Positions 46,036-59,000 of a stretch of DNA of 64,000 nucleotides are shown piece after piece. Within the stretch, counting starts at the first letter, position 1, and the number at the start of each line of letters is the position of its first letter. Origin of the DNA: Pleurotus djamor (Eukaryota > Basidiomycota > Agaricomycetes > Agaricales > Pleurotaceae); NCBI GenBank assembly GCA_029747585.1, contig JAPEVF010000201.1:1-64000 (forward strand). Direction: 5' to 3'. Both the position numbers and the translations under genes were made by a program. Below the pieces are notes generated by a model. It searched no databases. It was not told the origin of the DNA and worked only from the letters and a program-made list of their open reading frames with translations.

Positions 46036-49000
46036 ATGCGTGAATCCAACTTTGCTTTTCCTGCCCAGAATAGGGCTTGTGTCTGTATCACATCTCAACT
46101 CTACGACCGGCGAGGTAAGAGATTCAAAAGGAGTGCTACGGCGGCGAGGAACTGACTTGATTGTGCGGGACAGCGTTGGATACCACATCGCCATTACCGC
46201 TCTTCAACTCGCTCACACAGCTGGTTTATCTGACATCCACGTCGCCCAGAATCAGAGAGATTATGACTATGGATGGCGGCTTGGAACGCTTGGTTCGTAT
46301 CCTTTATGACTTCTGTCTATGCCCGCCGCCGCCAGAGAATCCAGCCATTCTGTATGGTCTTTCCCCACCCACTGCGAGACCGCCCAAGCTCGTTCCAACA
46401 CTCAACCCGCAATCATTCGACAAACACGCCGCATATCGATTTTCGCTTGCTTTTCAATGCCTGGTGAACATCGGTGTGCGGGGGAGTGAACCTATCCGGA
46501 GTCGTGTGGTACAGGCGGGGACCTTGGATGTGGTGGGCTGCATCCTCGAGGCGTGGCTCGCGAATAAAGGCTTTGCGGTTGGTCCAAGCTCGAGCATGAC
46601 GGGAATGCCGAGGGAAACAAAGGAGCAGCGACAAGTTCGGCGTGCTCAGAGACAAGCACAGGAGATTGCAGAGTTGCATCAGGCACTTCGCAGGAGACAG
46701 CTAGAACAGGTGGAAATGCCAATGAGTGCGACCACAGAGGTGAGCACACTATTTTCATTTTTGACCGCAGAACAATGTGATTAAATTGCATGTTACTAGG
46801 ACGAGTCCATGGAGGATTCGACGCTGACAGTGGCCGCTAGAAGCACTTCTTCACTCAGCGTCTCGAGACCTGGGACATCTGAATCTTCATCACATCCAAA
46901 TAGCGACACCGATACGTCTACGGACACATCAGCCAACACTACTCCTATCGGCTCAACCACACCGACGACTACGGTCCTAGTTCCGGGGAGAGATCGCAGC
47001 GGAACCGTTGTAGGCAGAAGAATGCTCGATGAACAGCTAGTTCATGCTGGAAGGACCCCTACAGCCACACGACAACGCACTATCCGTGCTCGCCCATCCC
47101 NTCCATGAGCACCACCGATCTTCCCCCACTCCCTCGCCCGACACATCTCGACCCGAAACAGAGACTGAAGATGATGGTGATGCAGAGGCTGATCGGGATG
47201 GTGATGTTGATATGGATCGCATTCGCAGAGTCAGAAACACTGCTGGCCCAGTCCCCTCCGCCTCTCCATCGCCGGAGCGCCGCCCATCCATATCATTAAC
47301 GCGACCCACCCGTCGAACCGTCGGGATTGTTTCAGACGACCCACCTACAACATCCATTATGATCAGCGACGCGGGCAGTACTGTGGATGTCGTCACAGTT
47401 GGTGGTGAAGGAGGCGTTGAGGAAGGTATCGTATCCCTCGAACAGAATGACGATTTCGCTATGGGTGCTCCGCCAGGTGCACCTGGCGCTATCGACGACG
47501 GAACTGCCCCTCGACGCGTGGATCTGGACATTGGACTTGGGCCTCGTGTAGACGAAAGGGGACATCTGCTAATTCCAGGTGCCAATGCGCCCGATATCAC
47601 ACCTCGCGCTGGGCTGGTTAACCTTCCGGCTGTCCCTTCCGATGCCCGAACTGGTCAAGGCCAGCTACCGAGAAGGACACCAGGTCCTGCTCGCTTAATA
47701 GATCATGAAAGGTTAATGCCTAACGCAATCCCTAATACCACCCCCATCGGCCACAGTACCCGAGGATCCCCCTCCCATCATCACAGGGAATCGGACGCTG
47801 GCCCTTATCGTGACGAGGACGTGCTTCTCAGTCTTCAGCTGCTGGCGTACTTGAGCAAGTACCCACATGTCCGCCAGGCCTTCTATAAGCCAAGAGCATC
47901 CTTCCATCCGGCTAGCGCGCACCTCCCTGGTCGAAATTACCCTGGTGGAGTGCAGGAGTCTGAGAGTTCCCGGAATGGGGCAAAGGTGCCTGCTGCTTCA
48001 ATGAAAGACACGTTTTTGCGGACCTTTGGCAGAGGTAAAGAGAAAGAGCGTGCCTCGCCATCATCAACCTATGGTTCTTTCACAACTGGCGCCTCAGGTT
48101 CCTCGAGTTCTCCTAATGGTGCATCATCCTCTTCGGCTTCGTACAAAACATACCCCGCTGCGCCCGCGACGACCCCTCCCCTTGTCCGTCAAACCAATGT
48201 CTTCTCTCTGGTGGAAAGGTTTACTTTCCGACCTAGTGCAAGCGAGAATGACCTATTCAATGCGCCGCCGAAGCTCCCTCCTGAGATTCAGTACTGGGCC
48301 GGAGTGATCATGCGTAATGCTTGTAGGAAGGATGAGAGTCGCGGCGGCATACGGCAATGTGCAAACAGTGCGTTTTGAATTTCTCTAGGCTGACCTTGGT
48401 CGTTGACTAATCTCTCACTTTGCTCCTAGTGTTATGCGGTCGTTGGGAATCTTACCCTCGGGAATTCGCCAAGTGCAGACGTTGTCGAAAAGCGAAATAC
48501 TGTGGGAAGGATTGCCAGAGCACGGCATGGAGCGAGGGCCATCGGTTCTGGTGTAGCGCGAAGGATGGGGACGATGAAGGCCTTCATTCACATGAATCCA
48601 GTAGTCGTAATGCTGCTGCCGCCAACTCGGCCCCTGAGGCTGATGCTGAAGTCGAGCTCCCCGCTGCTTCAGGGGACGATCCAGCTGCCGCCCGCCCGCA
48701 CAATGGAACACACAACCTCACGACTGGTGGAACCATTAGGGCAGGTACACGACAGAGGGTTATGGCGTTGGTTGAGCCCCGTACGCGTCCTGTCGTGCCG
48801 AACAACAATGATCGTGCTGAGGAGGGACTTGCTTTTGCTGGACTTCACGTTGGCACCAGTCGATTTGTTCCTCCTATAAACACGGCTACGGCCGATGCCA
48901 CCGGCGCTCTCCTTCATACCATGTTTAGCGCCTCCCTCCCCACCAGTCCGACCACCATCGGCCCCACTCCAACCGCATCACGTACAAGACGACCTGCGGA

Positions 49001-49508
49001 AGATAGTCAAGTTGCTCTTGGATTTCGCTATCATGCCAGCGATCCTTCTACCTCTACTGCTGCTGATCATCGTGATGTTCGTGAAGGTCGCAGACATCCA
49101 CCTCAACGTGAACAATTAAGTGCCACTGAGTACGATTCTCGCCAGCTAGCAGATGTGCTTGCGTTGTACTCTAATTCTGGACGATCGAATCCTTCGTCGC
49201 GAAGCACACTAAGGGCCCGACCAGAGCACCTTCGTGCTCAAATCATGGACCAGCAAGCCGCCGGGAGTCCTTCGGAGTCGTACACCCATCCAGCTAGTGG
49301 ATCTACAACATCAAGTCCTATCCCCCCTCCTCGCCGCCGATACTCTGGACACCCAACCGCTGATCCTCTGATGATACCTCATTATTCGACCGATACTTCC
49401 ACCGCTGAGTCTTCACCGACAGCAAGAAGCCAACGGACACCCATGGAAGACACACGACGGAGGCGACACCAGGTTGATTCCTCCGACCAAGATATGGTTA
49501 TTGGATGA
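46036..49508 (+). CDS. samB: MYND zinc-finger protein, samB/MUB1 homologue
   Basis: Homologue of Aspergillus SamB and yeast Mub1. Mub1 works with the ubiquitin ligase Ubr2 to degrade Rpn4; SamB affects cell separation and polarity. Seen: the conserved N-terminus RESNFAFPAQNRACVCITSQ, an intron at about 46113-46171, then YLTSTSPRIREIMTMDGGLE and AYRFSLAFQCLVNIGVRGSE. A long Ser/Thr/Pro-rich region follows, then LLSLQLLAYLSKYPHVRQAF, an intron ending at 48429, and the MYND finger QCANMLCGRWE, AKCRRCRKAKYCGKDCQ, HRFWCSAKD with its cysteines and histidine. A long disordered tail ends SSDQDMVIG. An N at 47101 after CCC shifts the frame by one; removing it joins IRARPS to HEHHRSSPTPSPD. About 1,070 aa. 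Confidence 0.92.
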
Positions 49509-49967
49509 CGCGCCCCACCCTTTCGTTCTGGTAAGATAGCCTGGGGGACCGTAGCGTAAGGTCTCGAGTCCCCTACACACTACCTACCGTTTACGTTTCA
49601 CCTCCTGACACTCTGTCGTCGACCACCACACTCCACCATCTTTTGGTCATTTACAACAACAAATATTTTTTCAAGTTCCTGTTTCTTTTTTCCTTTGGGT
49701 CAACCTTTTCCGCAGTCTACCACACTTCCCCTTCTCCGTAATATACAACTATTACACAACTCATCGTTGCACAATGCTACACACTCTTTCTCTCCTTTTT
49801 CGTATCACTGTTCCTCTGCAATCGTCCTGTCTCGTACGCCCCCACACGCAACACATCACAGTCCATAGTATTATAGCCAATTCAAGTCCTTTCCATTTTC
49901 AACTACCGCCGAGCTCAATTTGGCAGGCGGTAGGCACGTCGCACCTTGGCTTCACCCACCTTCCTCA

Positions 49968-51166
49968 ATGTTTGATCGTTTACCCCTCGAGCTTTTACAA
50001 CACATCGTAGACCATGTCGACGACGATTCCGATCTGGGAAACTTCTACGCGGCGGGGGACATGACGATCAGAAGTGTAATCGCGCCGATCCTCTTTCGGA
50101 CACTAGACATTTCGCTCTGGATGATGGATATCGAACTGTTTGGTGGATCTGCTCGAGACACCCGAGTTGCTGTCACGAATTATGGTGGCTTTGGATGTCC
50201 CTGCGTCGAGTCCTTGCTCATAACAGCGGAGTCGTCTACTGGTGTCGATGAAGAGTTTCAGCGTTACGTGAACGAGGTTTTACCTTTCCTCGTCAATCTC
50301 AAGACATTCAGCTTCATGCATTATGGGTCTCATGAAGGGGCGCCATTTTTCTCTCATGTTGCGGATAGGCTTTCCAAACAACCCTACCCGTTCTCTCTCA
50401 CCCATTTCATCTGGGAAGATGTGATCAGTGACCCGGACGCCTTCGCAGCATTCTTAGCTGCCCAGCCGAATTTGGTGTATCTAGGTGTTATCACCGATTC
50501 CCCTCAACTGAAAATCCCCTATGATGCCTTGAAGAACCTACACTACCTCAAAGGGGATCGGGACCTAGCGTTTAATATATTTCCCGGCAGGAACGTCGAG
50601 CACGCGTGGATCGACTTGCTGTGTTCACCTGAGGTCCCCATTACGCCAGCGTTGGACCAAGCGTTTCGGAAAATGAAGACGCTGAGCTGCCCAGCGTACT
50701 ACCCCGAAAACGTTTTCGAAGTGGTCAGACACTTCTCCGAGTTGGAGTACCTTCGTATATCAGATTCTTCTGTGCATCATGTTCTCTTCTTTCCGGTCCA
50801 TTCAACGTACTCACTCGACGATAGGTAACCCGGATACAGAAATGTTTTGGTGCTTTGAAAAGCACGAAACTGAAATATTTGCAGGTATTCAGCCACAATC
50901 CAATTGAGCAAGAGGAATCACTTGTTCCGTCGTTGTTTGAGGCTGTCGGGTCATTGATGGTTGTCGACGTAAGACTTGATCCTGTAAAGGATTTGTACAT
51001 GCGCTATCGGCGCGAGTCTACGTTTCCAACGGAAGCATACATTGTTCTTACCAAGTGGAAGCCGTGGTGGTTTGGATGTAACTTTGATGATCAGCTATCG
51101 GTCAGTAATAGCCCCCTTTTCCTTAGCCCAGAACACGCATCTCATTATTTTTAGTTCGCTGGATGA
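49968..51166 (+). CDS. F-box/LRR-like protein 1
   Basis: Starts MFDRLPLELLQHIVDHVDDD, an F-box-like motif (L-P-x-E-L-L-x-x-I), so it may be a substrate adaptor of an SCF ubiquitin ligase. The rest resembles the fast-evolving F-box/LRR proteins of Agaricomycetes: VLPFLVNLKTFSFMHYGS, LTHFIWEDVISDPDAFAAFL, AAQPNLVYLGV and HFSELEYLRISDSS. An intron (GTGCATC...CGGATACAG, about 50771-50839) joins to KCFGALKSTKLKYLQVFS, and a last intron leads to the end QLSFAG at 51166. It is a paralogue of the gene at 56098: both keep FxAFLVAQ-like, LEYLR and YRR.....W.PWW segments. Target unknown. Confidence 0.75.
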
Positions 51167-51673
51167 TCGAAGCGATAGGCTCATCGGCTGCGCTGTTCTG
51201 AAGGATGAATGACCTTAGGCAGCTAGCACCAGCTCCTGGGAAGTTAACTACATACGTGGATGTTGCAGTGAAGGAAGCAGCGGACGAAGCAGCGAAAAAC
51301 GCAGCACGAGAGACGTGAGTGGGGAGGGGATCCTGACTGGGAAGATGAAATACAGCTGATCGGCAATGCGTAAGCATACCCGATTCACAACATAGTTTCG
51401 TGCTACTTAAATAATAGCTACATTTAGGAAATCACCTATCCATCATCAACATACCACACGAGTGTGTATCGCGGACCCTACGTACCAACCCTCGGTAGTC
51501 ACTCGTGGCAGGGGAATCACAAACATGCAGCCAAGGCTGCGGAAGAGATTCGGCACGGATTCATAAAGACCAACAAAGTGCTTGGGACCAGTGATACAGC
51601 AGCCTACCGAGCCCAATGCGACGCTTGGTCCGTTGCTTGAACCTTGGCTGGTGACATCACTTCTAGAACCGGT
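51167..51673. other. Intergenic DNA
   Basis: Between the F-box gene and the acidic ORF; no gene recognised. Confidence 0.4.
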
Positions 51674-52036
51674 CTAATTACTGTCCTCATCCTCCGAATC
51701 ACTGCAATGCGACGCCGCCGAGCTCCACCCCAATTCTTCATCTGAGCTGAGTAGTTCCGAGACAGCCGAGCCCCAAGCATCTTCGCCATTTTCTTCATCA
51801 GTCGGTTCTTCCTCTTCCTCTTCATCAATGTCTTTTACATCCAACCTCTGGAGCTTAAGGTAGACCAGCCGACTCCGGGTTAGGTCGTCACCTTCGCCGT
51901 CACGGTTGTTAGAATTATTGGAGTTCTCGAGAGAAGAATGAGCGTGAGCGATCTCGCAGTTATATTGTGCCGTCGTCTCGATGGGGATACCGTCTTTCAG
52001 GACTTCTTCAACCTGAACGGTGACTTCGATATGCAT
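51674..52036 (-). CDS. Acidic hypothetical protein (120 aa)
   Basis: Single-exon frame starting MHIEVTVQVEEVLKDGIPIE and ending in a Glu/Asp/Ser-rich tail (DIDEEEEEEPTDEE, SDSEDEDSN). The middle has SNNSNNRDGEGDD and LTRSRLVYLKLQRL. A TATA-like sequence lies about 110 bp upstream on the minus strand. No domain recognised; an acidic tail of this sort is seen in some nuclear proteins, but that is weak evidence. It might also be chance in an AG-rich region. Confidence 0.4.
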   Translation of the reverse strand: MHIEVTVQVEEVLKDGIPIETTAQYNCEIAHAHSSLENSNNSNNRDGEGDDLTRSRLVYLKLQRLDVKDIDEEEEEEPTDEENGEDAWGSAVSELLSSDEELGWSSAASHCSDSEDEDSN

Positions 52037-52571
52037 GTGAGAGAGAAAGTCAGATCCTTAGAGTCGGGGTGTAGTGACTGTGTATCGGGTGGGGGCTGGT
52101 TTCATAAGATTTGTTTGAGACACCCAAGAGACACCAACTCTTTATATGCCCAAGTGAGCTATGAGCACAAAGTACGCAGTGTTTGAGACTTGGAGTAACA
52201 AAAGAGGGATGTGTGGGCTCGATCATGCTTCCATATACGGCAAGAGAATTACCTCATTTGGCGCTGTGGTGTGCGGCACAAAGAGCCAAACGAATAATCA
52301 CCAAGACCTTTCTCTGCGTGAGGCGGCTATGCGAAGAGCATAGCAAGACACAGGCTCCCTGAGCTTTGTGAGGGTTCCTATCAGCTAGACGGCTGAGCTG
52401 ATTTTTCCAAACAGAACGGGAACATACAAAAAATGCTACGGATACAGATGAGTGGCGGTTCTAAGTGCTATTATTGGTTCCTATATATGCAAATGAATGT
52501 CCGTTAAAAGAAAAGAAAAGAAAGAGCGAAAGGAGTTCTGGAAGGTGTAGTTCAATCAAGGTTTTAGGTGC
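52037..52571. other. Intergenic DNA downstream of Hsp78
   Basis: No gene seen. A short AAAG/AAAAG simple repeat lies at about 52506-52525. Confidence 0.4.
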
Positions 52572-55500
52572 CTAGTGCAAGCTCTCAGCATCCGACTTCG
52601 ATGTCATCGCAAGCGGGTCCGGAGAATGATTATCTTTGATGCTGAGCACATCATTTTCTACACGGATGGTCGCGACATCCCCGTCCCTACATGAAAGAAC
52701 GATTATAAGCGCAACGGCCGGTTGAAAGGATAAGTGATAACTCACCGAATGGTGCCTTTCAACAACTTCTGCGCAAGCGGGAACAACACATCCGTCCTAA
52801 CAATCCTCGCTATGGCCCTGGCGCCATAAACATCCGAATACCCATGTTCAGCCAGCCACTCCCTCGCTTTGTCATCGACGTCAAGTGTAATCCGTCGACT
52901 CTTCAGTCGTTCCGCAACGTCGTTCAACCTCAGCGAAACAACATCAAGGATCGAGCGTTTGGAGAGTTTGTTGAAGACTAGCATGGAGTCGAGACGGTTG
53001 ATGAGTTCAGGAGGGAAGTACTCAGATGTGCGCTCGAGTACTTCGTCTCTGGCTTGAGGTGTTACGACGCCGTTTTCGTCACAAGCGGTGTGATGGGCCA
53101 GGATGTCGGAGCCGAGATTACTCGTAAGACAGATGATAGTATTCTGTACACAATTCAATCAGCCTACAGTATGACGATGGGCGCTAAGCAACTCACCTTG
53201 AAATCAACCTTCCTGCCTTGACTATCCGTGATACTCCCTTCGTCCAGAATTTGAAGCAAAATCATCGCAACGTCTTTGTGGGCCTTCTCCAGTTCATCCA
53301 AAAGGATAACAGCTGCGTGAAGCGATGCATGTCAACGGAAGGGAGTGAGACAATTGAAGGGTTGACATACCATAAGGCTTTCGTCTGACCGCTTCCGTAA
53401 GTTGGCCTGACCGTGACGTTAGAGATGTTCTTCGTAGCCAAACCGCAAGGTACCTACCTCCTTCTTCAAAGCCAACATATCCCGGTGCAGCGCCGATGAG
53501 TCGAGACATCGTATGTCGATCATGATACTCAGACATATTAATGTTGATCCTGTTTCCACAGCAATTAACAGAGGCTTGGACTTGGCTCGGATAGGAAAAG
53601 AAATGGACCACTTACAACCCACGTTGCTCGTCGTTGAACAAGAAGCCAGCCAATGCTTTACAAAGCTCGGTCTGGCCACTGTCAGTTAGCTACTTGACGG
53701 TTTGAAGTGAAGGCAAAACGCACCTTTCCTACTCCGGTCGGACCAAGGAAGAGGAAGGACGCGACTGGCCGATTGGGGGCTTGCAATCCAGCTCGAGACA
53801 TGCGAACGGCGTCACTAACAGCCGACAAGACGTGATCCTGGCCAATAACCCTCTTCCGCAATGTGTCTTCCATCTGTAAGACCAGGGATTAATGATCGCC
53901 ATGCGAAAACGAAGAAAAAAACGTACATGAACCAACTTGTCTCTCTCCCCCTTGAGTAGGTTTTGAACAGGGATACCAGTTGCTTTCGCAACTACCCTGG
54001 CGATATCGTTGGACGTCACTCGATCATGAAGCATAGCTAACGGAGATTCCTTATTCTCTCCACTGAGCTCCTCTTCAGTGGGTAGTTGACGCTCTAACTC
54101 AGGGATGGTGGAGAAGCGAAGCCGACTGGCGAGCTCGTAGTTGCCTTGTCGCTGGGCCACTTCGAGCTGATATTTAGTTTCCTCAAGGCGTTGCTTCAAG
54201 TCCTTGATTCGGTCCAACCGTGACCTCTCTGAGAAAACGGTGTCAGAAGATACCATTTGGGGGAAAGTGAAAATAGGACATATACCAGCTTGCCAAATGG
54301 TCACCAGTTCAGAGGCTTGTTCACGTTTCTCCTTAAGAGTATCTTCAACCTTCTTCCGACGTTCCACCGAGAATACATCGGATTCGTTCTTCAAACTCTC
54401 GAGTTCAATCTGCAATGTGACAATTTCGCGGTCCAACGCTTCCAGCTCGTCCGGTTTAGATTCCTGTGCTAGGCGAAGGGCAGAGGCAGCTTCGTCGATG
54501 AGGTCGATTGCTTTGTCCGGAAGAAATCGGTCAGATATGTAGCGCGAGGAGTATAAGGCAGCTGGATTGGACGATGAGATGGATGTGGACATAAAACGGG
54601 ATGGAAGCTCACCAGTAACCAAAGCGCTATCCGATATTTCCACTCCGTGGTGCACTTCATACCGAGGCTTCAAACCGCGCAGGATGGAGATCGTAGACTC
54701 AACGGTGGGTTCGTCGATTGTGACAGGTTGGAAGCGACGCTCAAGCGCAGCATCCTTGCCTATGGTTTTGCGGTATTCATCCGCTAGAATAGTTGATTAA
54801 GTACTGCGCAAATCGACTTGAAGAAGGAAAGAAGGATGCTCACGGGTCGTCGCCCCGACCAATTGAAGGCCCCTCGCGAGGGCAGGTTTAATCATTTGGC
54901 CGGCATCAATGCTCCCTTCGGTTTTACCCAAGTTGAATAGCGTATCTGTGCGGAAAGTGAGAATCTCAGGGATCGGGAAAGTTGATGAATGAACTCACGA
55001 AGTTCATCAATGAAACAGATCACGTTTCCGGCCTGGATACCATATCAACGGCTCAATCATGGAGGGTATTGGAGGAAAGCGTGACTACTCACCTCTTCTT
55101 CGATGTCTCGGATGAGGTTCTTGAACTTCTCTTCAAATTGTCCCCTGATTCCGGAGCCAGCCATTATGGCCGCAAGGTCAATTGAGAGCACTCGCTTATT
55201 TTGGAGGGACTAGANCACAATGAGACGCCAGAGTTTGCGTTGAGTACAAGGGTGGAAGACGAACCTCTGGAACTTCGCCAGCAACTATGCGACTTGCAAG
55301 CCCTTCCAAGATGGCCGTCTTGCCAACACCAGGAGGCCCAATCAACTGGAACATGTCAGCTTGACTTTGAAAGCCTGACCTATGAAAGAGACTCACAACC
55401 GGGTTGGACTTTGTCCTTCTCGAAAGAACTACACAACTCAGCACTGTATGCCCGCCAGAGCCAAACTCAGAGCTTACTTTGTATCGTCCGCCGAATCTCT

Positions 55501-55886
55501 GCAAGCCCGTTAAGTGTCTCGAAGACTTTCCAACGGACATTACTCACCCTCATCACGACCAATAGTTGGGTCCAGTTTCCCATTCTTTGCCAACTCCGTT
55601 AGGTCAACACTCTGCAATCATGTCAGTTCGGCGACGTCATCGGTGTAGTGCAACCTACATATTCTTTCAACGCATCTCCCTTCTGATGTTGAGGCTGCAT
55701 CATGAAGCTTGGAAATCCTCCAGCTCCATTCCCTTTGCCTGGAGGCGTTGCATAATGTCTAACAGAGGCTATGGGCAAGAGTCGGGATCCCAGGATTGTG
55801 AAANCCCAAGTTGGGCTGCGTATGATGGTGCTGCGACCATACACACGCCCGACGCGTAGCAAGTTACTTGGAAGTCTCCGTTGCAT
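52572..55886 (-). CDS. HSP78: Mitochondrial Hsp78 (ClpB-type disaggregase)
   Basis: AAA+ chaperone of the mitochondrial matrix that resolves protein aggregates with mtHsp70. Seen: a basic presequence ([19 protein letters not shown]) ending near RHYATPPG, no Clp N-domain, then [20 protein letters not shown], first Walker [36 protein letters not shown], the middle coiled-coil domain ([40 protein letters not shown]), [18 protein letters not shown], second Walker [30 protein letters not shown], and ending SKSDAESLH. Absence of the N-domain and the presequence favour Hsp78 over cytosolic Hsp104. An N at 55215 falls in an intron; the N at 55804 is in frame. About ten introns. Lies between the two F-box paralogues. 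Confidence 0.94.
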
Positions 55887-56029
55887 CAATTTGTCGTTGA
55901 GGTTCGACGAGGGACCCGGACGATTTTTATATGGATTTTTGCGCCCCGGAACATTCGGGAAGTGTCCAGAAAATTAGGCGCTGGATTTTTACCGCGCTCG
56001 GGACAAGTTTTCCGCGGAAGGTCACTTAT

Positions 56030-59000
56030 NTNNATGNNNNNNCTTTCAAAATTTTATTGTCCACGCTTGAACTTCGTCTTGACTTCCATAAGGTTGTATG
56101 GTATGCTTCATGAATAATCCACGCGTGAAAACTCATCCAATGCNAGGTCAGATTNCTGCAAGATGTCCCCGACTGCCCATTGAGGTGGTCGAAAAAATCA
56201 TNCGNNACACCAATAGCAGGAGGCTCCTCACGAGACTGCTTTCAACTCCTGATTCCGGTCCCTCACTAAGGAAAATTGCGGCGGAAANTCTATACAGGAA
56301 TGTCAGNGTCCACNTGGACGCATGGTCCGTAGGACCTGACTCGGACGTCGAAGATATTCGTCTCGCCTTGTCCAAGGATGACGGNTTTGCTGCTCCCTAT
56401 GTTCGGANTCTCTCAATNTCAAGCAGCCTNGCTACTCCAAATGCGGTATTCGAAGACGAAATGACGAATCTATCAGATCAAGTGCTCCCCCTCTTATCCA
56501 ATGTACGAAAGCTCNGTGTCAGGCACTGCTCGAAGGACGGTCACGAATCTGCAACCCGGCTTCTCAATGTCTTCCTTCCAATTCGCCTCACACACCTTGC
56601 CTGGTCATTCTGGGACATNGACGAGTCAGCTTTCATCGCGTTTTTGGTTGCCCAGCNNGAATTGATCTTGCTGGATATCGCTACAGGAAGTTTTACACTC
56701 GCCAACCTTCCGCGCGATTCNCTCCNNCGTNTGCAGACCCTTNGGGTCANGATAAACGAGGTCCTTGTCCTGAACATCCTNCCAGGACGGAAGATATCAC
56801 ACCTCGACGCCGATCTATCCGAATTACGGAAGGCACTTCCCGCTGACTTGGGGGACTCTGTTGATCATGTCACNACGCTATGTTGCGGNCTAANCCGGAC
56901 TGATANGGCCTTCGAATNTATTCGGTGTTTTCGCAATTTGGAGTACCTCAGACTATACGAGAGCACCGTGAGTTCCCCCTTCCCTTCGTTGTGTCNGCAA
57001 CTTCNNNGCAACTCACCAGTANATATNCCTTGNTCTAGCTNGCAGAGTTATACGATTACATTGACGTCCTGAAGCCCATGAGCATCATCTACCTCAATTT
57101 CTACTCAAACATCTGGANGGACCGGGAAGATGATCGCATTCCNAGTTTATTCGAGGGAATCGTCTCTTTGAGGACGGTAGACATCAGTTCCCGCGAATAT
57201 GACTCAATGTCGCATCAGTACCTTCGATACCGACGAGGGTCNCTNGATAAACCAACGAGGCTCTCGATCCACATGAACCCTTGGGAGCCTTGGTGGTACA
57301 GCTTTAAATANNACCTGGATGATTTCTGTCCGCCTGTGGCTTCGCACTAGCATGCTATAACCNAAACTCTCGCTNTCGGTGGGTTGCAATCTGTATTTTG
57401 GATNACGGAATAAATGTATAATTTTAGTTCAAACAGCGATTCGATAGCAACATGCGAGGATCGTATACAGATGGAACGTAAATAAAGTAATGCAATGCGA
57501 AGAGNGAAGGAATANGGTAAGAGGACAATCTTATGGTGTGGCAANGGAAACGNTGTGACATACGAAGTGAAANGGGAATGGGAAAGGGATAAAGATGAAA
57601 GAAGCGACGAGAGCAAGAAAAAAGGAANAAAAATACTGTCCGAAAANTTAAACTGAAGTAGCTAAGAGTCCTTTGATCTCCTCAATACACTCTTGAAGAC
57701 GAGAATAAACCTCCTTGGAATTCTCCAATAGCGGCTTGATGTTCTCCGGTGTCATAGCCAACTTGAAGTCAGGTAGGCCTGCGCCAACAAGAGCAGANGC
57801 TACAGGCATAGAACGAACAGAGCCGCTCTTCGAGACACTCCCCGTAGGCTTCTGCGCCCGGGAAGGAGGNCGAGAAGGGCTAGCAGCAGGCCTAGTCTTG
57901 CTCTTCGAGATTGAACGACGCTTCTGACGACGTTGCTCAGCGTTNGGTGTGTCNTCTGCATGNTCTTCNACNTTTGACAACTTGGTNGANCGAGGNGGCA
58001 TGGACGAATCCCAGACAAGNGAGGATTGCGAAGAACTAGGGTTNCGCTTGGGNGTNACNGGTCNGCTTGTGGGGTTNGANGGAGGGCGTTGATCAAGTTG
58101 GAAATANGGCGATCGACCGCGTCCTCGAACGGTGGAAGAACCCTCNTTACCTACNCCGATGCCCAGAGCCCTCGCAGCAGCATCCAAGTCTTCCGCNGAN
58201 TCCAGACGATCCCAATCNTCTTCTTCACCGGTGCTCTCATTCGTTCCTTGNCGAGANGCTCGCCCNCTTAGTCCGTCTGCGCTGTCACCTACGGAAAGAG
58301 TGGAACCAACNACAGATGTAGGGACNGAGTCGGAGGAAGGAGGCGTGTGTTTGTGTTTCTGACCAAGACGGAAGATGGAAGCAAGAGAGGGTCGTCGTGG
58401 TGAAGACTTGGCGAGTGAACCTGATTGTCCATAGGGTGAGGTGGCACGGACATCTTTCGCAGATCGCATAGACTCGGGATCAGTACTGGTTTTAGCTCGA
58501 CGTCGACCTTGGCTTGTAACATGGGCATGGTTGTAGCGATGTCCATCATGGCTGTCAAGNGACTCTTCAGTGCTTAATGAGACGGTGGAGGAAGGAACAG
58601 GAGGNGCAGAAGGAAGGTGCTCGGAATGNGTCTTCTTNAGCAGGCGAAGGAGGTCACGCAGACCCGTCATCCCTAACCTACTGCTCCTCCGTTTCTTCGA
58701 NGGGACGGTACCTCCCGGCCCAGTGGCCTCTTCAGAAGGTAATGTGATAGTACTACTCATAGCATCGCCCCATTTCCANTCNCGATTGATGACNGTAGCA
58801 CTTGCCCGAGCCTCTTCAGCGATAGAGAAGGTTCCATTCTCATCACCGACAAAGGACTCGGCNTTGCTTAGCATCTCTTTGAGGAGAACGAGCTGCCTTT
58901 GACTGAGATCATGACGTCCTGTTGATGCNCGCCATGACATAGCTGGNGGGCTTGCAAGAGGAGGACCGTGGTAAGAAGGTGCGCTACCAGGGGTAGGAGT

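Noticed and set aside
47037..47600. 187-codon minus-strand ORF
   Set aside because: Antisense to the Ser/Pro-rich part of the samB-like gene.
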